Shown: positions 6,333 to 13,534, counted from the stretch's first letter. The stretch is 13,534 nucleotides of DNA from DATMBL01 sp050735975 (GCA_050735975.1 JBOHVS010000201.1:1-13534); one strand, 5' to 3'. Notes: generated by a model from the letters alone, not told the origin. Numbers and translations: made by a program.

Positions 6333-6346
6333 ACCTGATCACCTCC

Positions 6347-6505
6347 ACCTGCGAGTTCCAGTCAAACCGATTCTAGTTGATATCAAATACTGCTTCGATT
6401 AGACAACCGCCAAGATTTCTGCCGGCTTCGGCCCGAGAACTCGAACTGATCGGCACGGGTCACACCAGCTAAGTCTCGGTAGTAGTCTGACCCCTCGGCA
6501 ACGAC
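6347..6505. other. Stretch between Lin0512 and the Tat-signal ORF
   Basis: Upstream of the Lin0512 start I see no clear promoter pair. The minus-strand words SDYYRDLAGVTRADQFEF (about 6425-6485) may be the far end of the broken Tat-signal gene. No RNA gene was recognised. Confidence 0.3.
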
Positions 6506-6739
6506 TCAAACTCTTCCCGCTCGCATCGTCGATCCGAGAAGATTGTAAAGATTGTTATGCCGGACCCCAACGCTCGATGCAGACCCCAACGCTCGATGCC
6601 AGAGATCGCGGCCTCCGATGGCGACACTCCATCCCCTGCGCCCGAGGCCGAAAGTGAGCTCCTCGCTCCATACTGCGAAACTGCCCAAGGCGACCCGGGC
6701 CAACCACGTTCGGCGACTGATTTGCTGACCTTTACCCAT
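6506..6739 (-). pseudogene. Tat-signal ORF, broken by a tandem duplication
   Basis: ATG 6737-6739 follows GGAGGT (6745-6750) by 5 bases. The product starts MGKGQQISRRTWLARVALGS, a twin-arginine signal (SRRTWL) with a short hydrophobic stretch, as in exported redox or hydrolase precursors. After about residue 45 it loses any family look. A 19-base tandem duplication (6563-6599) shifts the frame; with one copy the minus strand would read on as ALGSGITIFTIFSDRRCERE and FESLPRGQ, and a further frame holds SDYYRDLAGVTRADQFEF at about 6425-6485. This pattern suggests a decayed exported protein gene about 100 or more codons long. I cannot name its family. A real 77-residue small exported protein is the alternative. 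Confidence 0.35.
6563..6599. repeat. Tandem duplication, two 18-base copies, period 19
   Basis: The 18-base word GACCCCAACGCTCGATGC occurs at 6563-6580 and again at 6582-6599, parted by one A. The copies are identical, so the duplication looks recent. The period is not a multiple of three and shifts any frame that crosses it. Confidence 0.85.
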
Positions 6740-6887
6740 TGAGCACCTCCAGACTTCAAAACAGATGCACACATACCGGGCGGGAAATATTCAGGACTGT
6801 CTCGCCTCATCCTCCGAAAGTCAATCGCGCGCGAGTGCTCATTTCCAGTTCTAACTGAGTCATGAGGCTTGTAACAGCGCCAGCAAT

Positions 6888-6990
6888 TTAACTCACTCCA
6901 ACTACTGTGAAGCCGACACTTCGAGCTGCGGTGCCGAGCTGGCCGTCATGGGTTAAGAGTAAATCAATCGGCTCAACTGTCTTATGATGA
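6888..6990 (-). pseudogene. C-terminal remnant of a VapC-like PIN-domain toxin
   Basis: On the minus strand the codons before TAA (6888-6890) read PIDLLLTHDGQLGTAARSVG then FTVVGVS. This is the typical end of PIN-domain toxins: the strand before LLTHD, whose Asp is one of the metal-binding acids, then a helix and a last strand. The frame stays open upstream only to a TGA near 7047 and the residues there (SPDTLAHCTHHKTVE) no longer fit; the earlier acidic residues of the fold are missing. It is thus a 3' stub of a toxin gene, facing opposite to the intact vapBC at 2541-3180 and not a copy of it by sequence. Confidence 0.55.
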
Positions 6991-7010
6991 GTGCAGTGGG
7001 CAAGTGTATC

Positions 7011-7037
7011 AGGGGAGAAACTTAAGGGGAGAAAGTT
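7011..7037. repeat. Short tandem repeat, period 14
   Basis: AGGGGAGAAACTT (7011-7023) is followed by AGGGGAGAAAGTT (7025-7037), with one mismatch. It lies in decayed sequence upstream of the PIN remnant as read on the minus strand. Confidence 0.5.
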
Positions 7038-7142
7038 GTCGGATCAGAGCGCCGATAAGTGGGCGATCTTTTATGATAATTTTCCCGCGGCGGTCAGCGC
7101 GCCTTCGAGCATGCGCGTCGATCAGCTCAGGATCTTTTTCAA
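7038..7142. other. Decayed stretch without an intact gene
   Basis: On the minus strand a frame ending at TGA 7122-7124 reads KRIKDHPEATEQLKKILS, which looks like the C-terminus of a small charged protein, but its upstream part soon meets stops at about 7260. It could be the partner of the PIN remnant next to it; nothing beyond position supports that. Confidence 0.25.
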
Positions 7143-7493
7143 TTGCTCTGTCGCTTCGGGATGATCTTTTATCCTTTTGGCGTTATCCTGTCGTGTCTTT
7201 TCGTTTTCCGCTTTCGTCTTTTTACCTTCCTCTCGATTGCGATTGCGAACATGCTTCTTCTGCGAAACTCATCCTTATCCATTTGTCTTTCGCTTTTGGC
7301 CGATAAGCGGCCACGATTATCCGACCACGCCTTTTCGCACATATCTGGCTTGCTTTGGAAAGACTGGACTTTCATCGCCGGCAAAGCTTTAGAAAGGTTA
7401 GCGGCTAGGAATCCTGCGTTCTTTACGCTAATTCTCGGTCTGTGTTTGATTGTTCATGGAACACGAGCGTTTGAATCCCGGGAGAAAAAATGA
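7143..7493 (+). CDS. Doubtful hydrophobic ORF overlapping the BON-DUF1207 gene
   Basis: An open frame of up to 116 codons (TTG 7143, or ATG 7161) has a very hydrophobic first part (FGVILSCLFVF, FTFLSIAIANMLLL) and a last helix NPAFFTLILGLCLIVHG before ESREKK. Its stop overlaps the ATG of the next gene (ATGA, 7490-7493), which would suit coupled translation of a small membrane protein with an envelope protein. Against it: no ribosome site before either start, no family I recognise, and a first half that is an AT- and pyrimidine-rich run that could give such residues by chance. I treat it as possible only. Confidence 0.25.
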   Translation: MLCRFGMIFYPFGVILSCLFVFRFRLFTFLSIAIANMLLLRNSSLSICLSLLADKRPRLSDHAFSHISGLLWKDWTFIAGKALERLAARNPAFFTLILGLCLIVHGTRAFESREKK

Positions 7494-8608
7494 AACAGGA
7501 AAAACCGGCAAAGATCTTAAAAGTTTTGGCGTTCCTGCTGCTGTGCTTTCCTTTTCCGCTGAGTGCGGCAACAAGCGATGATTTCATTCAAGGCTATGCT
7601 TCTGCCGTGCTGGAGAGGGAATTTAGGATAAAGAATTTCTCGCTGAAGGTTGATGGCGACGCCGTCAGGATGATCACCGGGGACATGACCGGCGCGGATC
7701 ACGATAAGGTCATTGCTGCTCTCTTGTCGATTCAGGGAGTCAAGGAGGTCGCGATCGTCGATTCCCGCGGAGTTGTAGTGGCCTCATCGACCCCACGCAA
7801 ACCGGGAACACAGGGCGCTTCGCTACAAAAGTCCAGTCAACCCGATTACGAGTTGGGGTTTCTTCCGGGCGGCAACCTGTTCGAGCCGCTGGTCGCCGAT
7901 CCGCGCTGGCCGCGCTTCTCGATGGGTTACCGGTATTTCACGGATGAAGCGACAAATGTGGCCTCCGCGACTTTTGGTGAAACCATCGCTCTTTACCGCG
8001 CCCGCGGCCCCTCCGGAGGATTCGGAGAAATCGGCTTTCAGGCGGGTGTATTTTCGATTTTTGACCTGGGTGCTCCATCGTCCGATCTGGTCAATACGGA
8101 CTTTTTCGCCGCGCTGCAGGCGACGTACCGGATGAATGATCTATCGACTCTCTTTCGCATCTTCCATCAGAGCTCGCATCTTGGCGATGAATTCCTTCTG
8201 CGCAACCGCATCGACCGGGTCAATCTCAGTTTCGAAGGCGTAGACCTTAGACTATCTTATCGGCTTTTTGATTGGCTTCGCCTTTATGGCGGCGGCGCTT
8301 ACATGTTTGACCTGGATCCACCGGGCATCAAGCCCTGGGCGACACAAGCCGGAATAGAACTGCAAACCCCGTGGAGATTCTGGGGCGATTCAACCCGCTT
8401 CGTCACGGGTCTGGACCTGCAAAACCGTCAGGAAAACAAATGGAGCACGGAGACATCCGTCCGCGGCGGCTTGCAATTTGAAAGGCCGGGAAATTTTATA
8501 CGAAAGATTAGTCTTTTACTTGAGTACTACAAGGGACATTCTCCCAATGGGCAGTTCTTCACCCAGAAGATCGAATACTTCGGACCCGGGCTGTACCTGG
8601 ATTTTTAG
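7490..8608 (+). CDS. Outer-membrane protein: signal peptide, BON domain, DUF1207 barrel
   Basis: The 372-residue protein has a signal peptide (residues 1-26, LKVLAFLLLCFPFPLSAA, probable cut after SAA). Residues about 29-92 look like a BON domain, the alpha/beta fold found in OsmY-type envelope proteins: a helix (FIQGYASAVLEREF), a strand pair around LKVDGDAVRMITGDM and IAALLSIQGVKEVAIVDSRG. After a linker (100-118), residues 119-372 match DUF1207: LGFLPGGNLFEPLVADPRWP, FRIFHQSSHLGDEFLLRN, VNLSFEGVDLRLSY and LYGGGAYMFDLDP. The family is predicted to be an outer-membrane beta-barrel (about 250 residues, alternating strands, terminal aromatic Phe here as LDF), and its function is unknown to me. 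The start is ATG 7490 with a weak GGGAG-like site, overlapping the preceding ORF by ATGA. It converges with the next gene, 35 bases apart. Confidence 0.85.
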   Translation: MKQEKPAKILKVLAFLLLCFPFPLSAATSDDFIQGYASAVLEREFRIKNFSLKVDGDAVRMITGDMTGADHDKVIAALLSIQGVKEVAIVDSRGVVVASSTPRKPGTQGASLQKSSQPDYELGFLPGGNLFEPLVADPRWPRFSMGYRYFTDEATNVASATFGETIALYRARGPSGGFGEIGFQAGVFSIFDLGAPSSDLVNTDFFAALQATYRMNDLSTLFRIFHQSSHLGDEFLLRNRIDRVNLSFEGVDLRLSYRLFDWLRLYGGGAYMFDLDPPGIKPWATQAGIELQTPWRFWGDSTRFVTGLDLQNRQENKWSTETSVRGGLQFERPGNFIRKISLLLEYYKGHSPNGQFFTQKIEYFGPGLYLDF

Positions 8609-8643
8609 TGGCTTACACAGAATTTCTGATACGGCGCTACAGA

Positions 8644-10215
8644 TCACAATAGCCACTCGATGGGTAACACCGACATGAATGAGACCCCGGCACGTTGCCA
8701 AAAGCTCGTGCCAGGCTCCGTGTCATGCCGCACCAATTCCCCTTCCTGGCGCTCGATCCAATAAAGCTGCCCATCATCCGACAGGCGCACTTCGTAAGCA
8801 TTAGCGGAAACCCTGCTATTGAACGCGGCTTCGATTTGCTGCGCCAATGACGGGCTGTCGATCACAAAGCCCAATTCAGTGTTCAGCTCTCGCGAACGCG
8901 GATCGAAATTGTATGAGCCGATGAAAACGCGCGAACGGTCCACCGAAAACGTTTTCGCGTGCAGGCTTGAACTAGAGCTACTTGAACTAGAGCTACCCAT
9001 TAGGCCACCGCTTCTTTGTGCCGCGATCACTGGCGACAAACGCCGCATTTCGTAGAGCGTAATCCCGGCCTCAAGCAGAGGCTTGCGCCGCTTTGCATAG
9101 CCGGCATGAACGGCGCCCATGGTGGTTGTGGCCTCCAACGAGTTGGTTAGCACCCTGATTTTCACGCCCCGTTTAGTCAAAGCGACGAACGAATCAACGC
9201 CCGCGGCGCCGGGCACGAAATAAGGCGCCACGAGATCCACTTCAGCTGCCGGTTCGCCAATAATTTTTTTCAGCTTCTGGGGAAAGAGCGCGTCGGGCGC
9301 GGCCAGACCGAGCCCTTTGGCAGGGTCATCGCTGACCATGCGTGTGGGGACCCATTCCAGCGCCAAGCTCCCTCGAACCAGTTCACGGACAAAAAAAGAA
9401 TTGCGCAGCGCCTTCATGTATGCCACCGCTGCGGGATCATGTTCAATCAGCAGCGCAGCCGACGCGAGTTCTGCGATCTGAGCAGGATTGACGGGCGGCA
9501 ACAACCGGTCGACGGGATATGAGGATTCACTGGCCCAGTAACGGTCAAAATCCTCTGACACGTCAGTTACGACAGGGCCCACCGCCATGACGTCGAGATC
9601 TACATACAGTAAACCGTCAGTAGCGCCGAAGTACTCATCCCCGACGTTGCGGCCTCCGACGATCGTGACTTGATTGTCGGCGGTGAACGACTTGTTGTGC
9701 ATGCGCCGGTTCAACCGGAAGAAGTCCGTAAGGTAACCAATCGCGCGCGGTTTACGAATCACAAACGGATTGAACAGTCGAACTTCGATATTCGGGTGAG
9801 AATCAAGCGCGGCGAGCGTCGTGTCGATCCCGGATGTGCCGTGGTCGTCTAGCAATAGCCGCACTCGGACGCCGCGATCGGCCGCGCCGCGGAGACGCTC
9901 GAATAGTAAGGTTCCCGACATGTCCCCGTGCCAGATGTAATACTGAACATCGAGAGTGCGCTCGGCGGCCCGTGCCAGTAGCGCCCGCGCGGCAAACGCA
10001 TCGCGCGCATCCGGCAGCGAGTAAATACCGGACTTTTCGGGATGCGCGTTGACCAGCGGCGAAATCGCCTTACCGAGTTTGGTAGTGCCGGTGTCGAAAA
10101 GGCTCGTGGAAGTCGTACGGTTTTCGAGCGATGGCAAAGTACTGCAGCCGCCCATCAGGCCTGCGCCCAGGCAAAGAGACAAGATGCAAAGTACGGCGCC
10201 CCTACGCACGCTCAT
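8644..10215 (-). CDS. Phospholipase D-superfamily lipoprotein, cardiolipin synthase C-like
   Basis: The protein has two PLD domains. HKD motif 1 is H173-K175-D180 (MHNKSFTAD, then GGRN) and motif 2 is H419-K421-D426 (LHAKTFSVDRSRVFIGSYNF), so both halves of the active site are present. Such enzymes swap or hydrolyse phosphatidyl groups; the ClsC (YmdC) group makes cardiolipin. The ATG at 10213-10215 is preferred because it starts a short lipoprotein signal ending in the lipobox LMGGC (C24). The frame is open to 10305, but that adds a leader without signal character. Length from 10215 is 523 residues. An oddity is a run of ten serines just before motif 2, coded by a perfect 15-base tandem duplication. 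Neighbours give no clue to substrate. Confidence 0.88.
   Translation of the reverse strand: MSVRRGAVLCILSLCLGAGLMGGCSTLPSLENRTTSTSLFDTGTTKLGKAISPLVNAHPEKSGIYSLPDARDAFAARALLARAAERTLDVQYYIWHGDMSGTLLFERLRGAADRGVRVRLLLDDHGTSGIDTTLAALDSHPNIEVRLFNPFVIRKPRAIGYLTDFFRLNRRMHNKSFTADNQVTIVGGRNVGDEYFGATDGLLYVDLDVMAVGPVVTDVSEDFDRYWASESSYPVDRLLPPVNPAQIAELASAALLIEHDPAAVAYMKALRNSFFVRELVRGSLALEWVPTRMVSDDPAKGLGLAAPDALFPQKLKKIIGEPAAEVDLVAPYFVPGAAGVDSFVALTKRGVKIRVLTNSLEATTTMGAVHAGYAKRRKPLLEAGITLYEMRRLSPVIAAQRSGGLMGSSSSSSSSSSLHAKTFSVDRSRVFIGSYNFDPRSRELNTELGFVIDSPSLAQQIEAAFNSRVSANAYEVRLSDDGQLYWIERQEGELVRHDTEPGTSFWQRAGVSFMSVLPIEWLL
8966..8995 (-). repeat. In-frame 15-base tandem duplication coding poly-Ser in the PLD gene
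   Basis: The 15-base word CTTGAACTAGAGCTA is present twice back to back (8966-8980 and 8981-8995, plus strand). On the coding strand each copy gives five serines by five different-looking codons (AGC TCT AGT TCA AGC/AGT), so the run of ten serines comes from one duplication and not codon slippage. It lies directly before the second HKD motif. Confidence 0.9.
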
Positions 10216-10305
10216 CGCGAAGCGCCGGTCAGCTATCCTTTCATATGAGTTGAAAGTATTTTGAACGTTGATCATACGCCGAACACGTACTTCGCTCGCC
10301 GTCAC

Positions 10306-10440
10306 AGTAGCTGTTTAACGTTCGCTAACCCTGCAGCTTTTTTGCAACCGACCTGCCTGACTGAACAACAGGCTTGTACAAAAAGACCGTAATAGGCATC
10401 AGTTGGGCCACGTACTACATGGCTAAGGGCTTCGCTCCTA
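10306..10440. other. Gap between P-type ATPase and PLD gene
   Basis: The gap separates two minus-strand genes. GCCTG/CAGGC around a 9-base loop can form a weak stem on the minus strand, but no U-run follows, so I do not call a terminator. No clear promoter for the PLD gene is seen. Confidence 0.3.
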
Positions 10441-13284
10441 TTATCGTGCAACCCTTCGGCTTCTCGTCCGAGTAATAACCTTGCTCAACTCTCGCAGCCA
10501 CAGCACCGAGCTCCCCACGGCCGCGCAGCGCAGCCAATCGCCTGCGCTCAGGCTCTCGGTCGAAAACGCCTGCTGCAGAAACGGGATGTAAATCACCGCC
10601 GCTTGCAACAAGAGCGACAACAAAACCGCTCCCCATAGCCACTCGTTGGAAAACATGCCGCTGAATGCGCTCCGCTCATCAGAACGCGCGTTGAAGACGG
10701 TGAAGAGCGAAAAGAACACCAGAGTAGTGAAAGCCATCGTGTGCGCGTAGCGCACATTGCCGTAGCCGTCGATCAGACCTCCAGGCAAACTCGCATCCAG
10801 TATGAGCAGCGTGCCCGCCGCCATGATCGCACCGACAAAGAAGATGCCCGACCACATGCTGCGAGTAATCACCCCTTCACCTCGCGGGCGCGGCGGTTCG
10901 TTCATCACGCCCGCGTCCGCCGGATCAACGCCGAGGGCGAGCGCGGGCGCGCCGTCCGTCACGAGATTGATCCACAGGATTTGTGTTGCGAGGAGCGGCA
11001 ACGCTATGCCGCTACCAGCTTCCGCCGTCAGTCCGATCACGTCCGCCAATAGCACGCCGAAACACATCGTCATCACTTCCCCGATGTTCGACGAAAGCAG
11101 GTAGCGCAAGAACTTGCGGATGTTAGAGAAGATCGCCCGCCCCTCCTCGACCGCTGCGACGATAGTGGCAAAGTTGTCATCCGCCAGCACCATGTCGGCG
11201 GCTTGTTTGGAAACGTCGGTTCCGGTGATACCCATCGCCACGCCGATGTCGGCGGTCTTCAAAGCGGGCGCGTCGTTGACACCGTCGCCGGTCATCGCCA
11301 CGGTCGTGCCTTCGCGTTGCAGCGCCTTCACGATCCGCAGTTTGTGTTCGGGGTTGACGCGGGCATAAACCGATACCTCCTGAACCGTCCGGTCGAGCTT
11401 CTCCTCCGGCATTCGCTCAAGCTCCGCGCCCGTAACGGCCCGGCCGTTTTCAATGATGCCGAGTTCCGCAGCTATGACCGCGGCGGTTTTAGGATGATCA
11501 CCGGTAATCATCATCGGCCGTATCCCTGCCGCCTTGGCGCGGGCGACGGCCTCTTTCGCCTCCTCGCGGGGAGGATCGATCATGCCGATCAATCCTGCGA
11601 ACACAAGGTCCTGCTCGACGCGCTCATCGACCTCGTCTCGCTCGAATGCATCAAACGGCAGCGACCGGAAAGCGACGCCGAGGGTGCGCAGCGCCTCGGC
11701 CGCCAGTGCTTCATTGCTCTGCAAAATTTCCGCGCGCCGTTCCGCTGTCAGAGGGCGGCTCTCTGTTCCGACCAACTCCTGCGAACAGCGCGCGAGCAAT
11801 ATGTCGGGCGCGCCTTTGGTGAAGACAAGCAAGCGCGCCTGCCTTTGCGCATCCGTATGAACCGTCGTCATCAACTTGCGCTCGGACGAGAAGGGAACTT
11901 CTCCAACGCGCTCGAAGCGCAGGTCGAGCGCTTCATCCTCCAGACCGGCTTTGCGCGCAGCGACGACGAGCGCGCCTTCGGTCGGGTCGCCCTGCACCGT
12001 CCAGCGGCCGTCGCGCTCGTGCAACTCGGCATTGTTGGCCCGGTCGCCGAGAGTGAGCGCGCGCTCCAACTCGATTCGTAGAGCGCCGTCGATCGCTCTC
12101 TGCTCGTTACCGGCAATCGCTCCTGTTCGGTCCCGATGCACTTCGCCCTCGGGAGCATAGCCCGTGCCGCTCAAGCTCACCCGCCCGCTCGCCGTCGCGA
12201 CCACCCGAACCGTCATCTCGTTCTTGGTCAAAGTGCCGGTCTTGTCCGAGGCGATGACGTTCGCCGAGCCGAGGGTTTCCACCGCCGCGAGATGGCGCAC
12301 GATGGCGTTCCGCTTCGCCATGCGCTGCACGCCGAGGGCGAGCACGGCGGTGACCACCGCGGGCAGGCCTTCCGGCACCGCCGCGACCGCGAGGGCCACC
12401 CCGAGGATGAGCACGTCGAACAGCGCCGCGAAGCCGCGCACGTCCTCGACGAGGATGATGGTGGCGATCATCACGACCGCGATGACGATGACGATGGCCC
12501 CCAGCAGCTTGCCGACGCGGGCGAGCTCTTTTTGCAGGGGGGTGGTCTCGGCGGGAACGTCCTTCAGCATCCCGGCGATGCGACCGATCTGGGTCTGCAT
12601 GCCGGTGGCCACGACCACGGCGGTGCCCCGACCGTACGTCGCGGCGGTGCCGCTGAAGAGCATGTTGTGGCGGTCGCCGAGCCCGACCTCTTCGGCGATC
12701 GGATCGGTCTGTTTCGATACCGGCAGGCTCTCGCCGGTGAGGGCGGCCTCCGCGGTCTGGAGCGCGGTGGACTGGATCAGCCGCGCGTCGGCGGGAACCG
12801 TGTCGCCTTCCTCGATGAGGATGAGGTCGCCGGGCACGACCTCGGGCGCCGCGATGCTCTGCCGCTCCCCGCCTCGGACGACGTGGGCGTGGGCCGCCGA
12901 CATCTGGCGGAGCGCCGCCACCGCCTGCTCGGCCCTCGCCTGCTGGATGTAGCCCATGACCGCGTTGAGCAGGACGACGGCGAGGATGGCGATCGCCTCG
13001 TAGGGCAGCGCGGAATCGCGCTCGTACAGCCACAGGGCGGCCGAGATCACGGTGGCGACGAGGAGCAGGATGACGAGCGCGTCCTGGAACTGCGCGAGAA
13101 ACTTCCTCCAGGCGGGCACCGGCTTTTCCGCGGTCAGCTCGTTCCGGCGGTGGCGCGCGAGCCGGGCCCGCGCCTCCGCCTCGCTCAGGCCGAGGCGCGC
13201 GTCGGTGCCGAGCGCAGCAAGGGCGTCGTCGACCGACTGCCGATAGGGGTCGGGGCCGGGCGGTGGAGGGGTGGCGGCGCTCAT
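10441..13284 (-). CDS. P-type ATPase, type II (Ca2+-pump-like, PacL/SERCA class)
   Basis: About 948 residues, a full-length pump. In order: N-terminal cation-ATPase domain (about 15-85); actuator with TGES (184-187); helix 4 with AVPEGLP (303-309); phosphorylation site DKTGT (D348); nucleotide-binding domain with GDPTEGA (about 434-440) and FTKGAPD (about 490-496); hinge TGDGVND (667-673); helix 5 with SSNIGEV, helix 6 with NLVTDGAPALALG; four more helices to residue 930. The residues matching SERCA Ca2+ ligands Glu309, Asn768, Glu771, Asn796, Thr799 and Asp800 are all present, so Ca2+ (or Mn2+) efflux is likelier than K+ or H+. ATG 13282-13284 shares a base with the stop of the gene before it (TGATG); GTG 13285-13287 is the other option. 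Its 5' part is much richer in G+C than its 3' part. Confidence 0.93.
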   Translation of the reverse strand: MSAATPPPPGPDPYRQSVDDALAALGTDARLGLSEAEARARLARHRRNELTAEKPVPAWRKFLAQFQDALVILLLVATVISAALWLYERDSALPYEAIAILAVVLLNAVMGYIQQARAEQAVAALRQMSAAHAHVVRGGERQSIAAPEVVPGDLILIEEGDTVPADARLIQSTALQTAEAALTGESLPVSKQTDPIAEEVGLGDRHNMLFSGTAATYGRGTAVVVATGMQTQIGRIAGMLKDVPAETTPLQKELARVGKLLGAIVIVIAVVMIATIILVEDVRGFAALFDVLILGVALAVAAVPEGLPAVVTAVLALGVQRMAKRNAIVRHLAAVETLGSANVIASDKTGTLTKNEMTVRVVATASGRVSLSGTGYAPEGEVHRDRTGAIAGNEQRAIDGALRIELERALTLGDRANNAELHERDGRWTVQGDPTEGALVVAARKAGLEDEALDLRFERVGEVPFSSERKLMTTVHTDAQRQARLLVFTKGAPDILLARCSQELVGTESRPLTAERRAEILQSNEALAAEALRTLGVAFRSLPFDAFERDEVDERVEQDLVFAGLIGMIDPPREEAKEAVARAKAAGIRPMMITGDHPKTAAVIAAELGIIENGRAVTGAELERMPEEKLDRTVQEVSVYARVNPEHKLRIVKALQREGTTVAMTGDGVNDAPALKTADIGVAMGITGTDVSKQAADMVLADDNFATIVAAVEEGRAIFSNIRKFLRYLLSSNIGEVMTMCFGVLLADVIGLTAEAGSGIALPLLATQILWINLVTDGAPALALGVDPADAGVMNEPPRPRGEGVITRSMWSGIFFVGAIMAAGTLLILDASLPGGLIDGYGNVRYAHTMAFTTLVFFSLFTVFNARSDERSAFSGMFSNEWLWGAVLLSLLLQAAVIYIPFLQQAFSTESLSAGDWLRCAAVGSSVLWLRELSKVITRTRSRRVAR

Positions 13285-13534
13285 CACCTGGACCGGCCGA
13301 GATTGAAGACACGGGTGCTGCCGCCGACGAACTCATGGACCTCGTTCTGGATGTCGAGCTTGATCGGCGCCGCGCCGCGATCGCGCCCACGGACGATGAG
13401 CGTGTCTCGCGTCAGGCGCAGGTCGAGCGAATGGCCTCGATAGCGGATACGCATGTCGAGGCGCTGCATCTCCTGCGGCAGCTCCGGGTTGAGGCGCAGG
13501 ACGTCCCCGGTCACCTCGATGCCGGTCGAGACGC
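13284..13534 (-). CDS. Glycoside hydrolase family 65-type enzyme, C-terminal end (5' end outside window)
   Basis: Only the last 83 or so codons are in the window; the frame is open to the edge. They read STGIEVTGDVLRLNPELPQE, then LDMRIRYRGHSLDLRLTRDT and EVHEFVGGSTRVFNLG, which is how the C-terminal all-beta domain of GH65-type proteins (maltose, trehalose or kojibiose phosphorylase and related hydrolases) ends. The catalytic (alpha/alpha)6 barrel with its Glu lies outside the window, so substrate and even phosphorylase versus hydrolase cannot be told. The stop TGA (13284-13286) overlaps the start of the P-type ATPase, so the two are in one transcript on the minus strand. Base composition is high in G+C, as in the 5' part of the ATPase. 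Confidence 0.7.
   Translation of the reverse strand, partial: VSTGIEVTGDVLRLNPELPQEMQRLDMRIRYRGHSLDLRLTRDTLIVRGRDRGAAPIKLDIQNEVHEFVGGSTRVFNLGRSR

Noticed and set aside
6557..6742. 61-codon plus-strand frame (MPDPNARCRPQ...)
   Set aside because: It is antisense to the Tat-signal ORF, has no ribosome site, and its start lies in the tandem duplication.
10325..10381. Possible terminator in the gap after the ATPase
   Set aside because: The stem is 5 bp and no U-run follows on the transcribed strand.
11203..12081. 292-codon plus-strand frame opposite the ATPase
   Set aside because: It is antisense to conserved pump motifs and has no recognisable domain.
12107..13390. Long open frames in other frames over the 5' part of the ATPase (427 aa on minus, 435 aa on plus at 12136-13443)
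   Set aside because: They are shadows caused by the high G+C and lack of stop codons; products are Arg-, Gly- and His-rich without domains, while the ATPase frame has all family motifs.
1..13534. CRISPR arrays, tRNA or rRNA genes, complete insertion sequences
   Set aside because: I looked for regularly spaced repeats, cloverleaf stems and transposase motifs on both strands and found none.

Overview
The window looks like an accessory, partly decayed stretch of chromosome from a Gram-negative bacterium, probably soil or groundwater. The Gram-negative call rests on an outer-membrane barrel of the DUF1207 type, a lipoprotein signal peptide on a PLD-family enzyme and strong Shine-Dalgarno sites. 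The mix (OFA-like MFS carrier, Lin0512 protein, DUF1207 protein, many intergenic repeat pieces and gene stubs) recalls uncultured deltaproteobacteria-like or Binatota-like genomes. That placement is inference; there is no marker gene here.

Layout. 1-2307 (+): an oxidative-stress and respiration block: the 3' end of a MerA/Lpd-type flavin disulfide reductase, a Dps ferritin-like protein preceded in frame by a small SFPASDPPSW-motif peptide, an unusual Fe/Mn superoxide dismutase, and a cytochrome bd oxidase subunit I gene cut off after about 58 codons. 2308-3885 (+): toxin-antitoxin territory: an intact VapBC pair with a promoter that carries an inverted repeat, then a second antitoxin whose RelE/ParE-type toxin is broken by frameshifts. 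3886-5208 (-): an MFS carrier. 5209-5987: no intact gene, but a promoter candidate, an amidohydrolase-like tail and several hairpin or short-period repeats. 5988-6332 (-): a Lin0512-family protein. 6347-7489: debris, including a Tat-signal ORF broken by a 19-bp tandem duplication, the C-terminal tail of a VapC-like PIN toxin, and a doubtful hydrophobic ORF. 7490-8608 (+): a BON-DUF1207 outer-membrane protein, convergent with a PLD-superfamily lipoprotein (8644-10215, -). 10441-13534 (-): a Ca2+-type P-type ATPase directly downstream of, and overlapping, the 3' end of a probable GH65-type gene.

The stress genes at the left fit a shared role in handling peroxide, superoxide and iron. The right end is much richer in G+C (about 65-80% per 60-base line) than the rest (about 50-60%). 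The rise falls inside the P-type ATPase gene, near its conserved DKTGT codons, which suggests transfer, gene recombination or an assembly chimera.

I did not find a convincing wholly new system. The best leads are the Dps read-through peptide, the broken toxin-antitoxin remnants, the G+C break in the ATPase, the poly-serine tandem repeat beside the second HKD motif of the PLD enzyme, and the BON-DUF1207 fusion.
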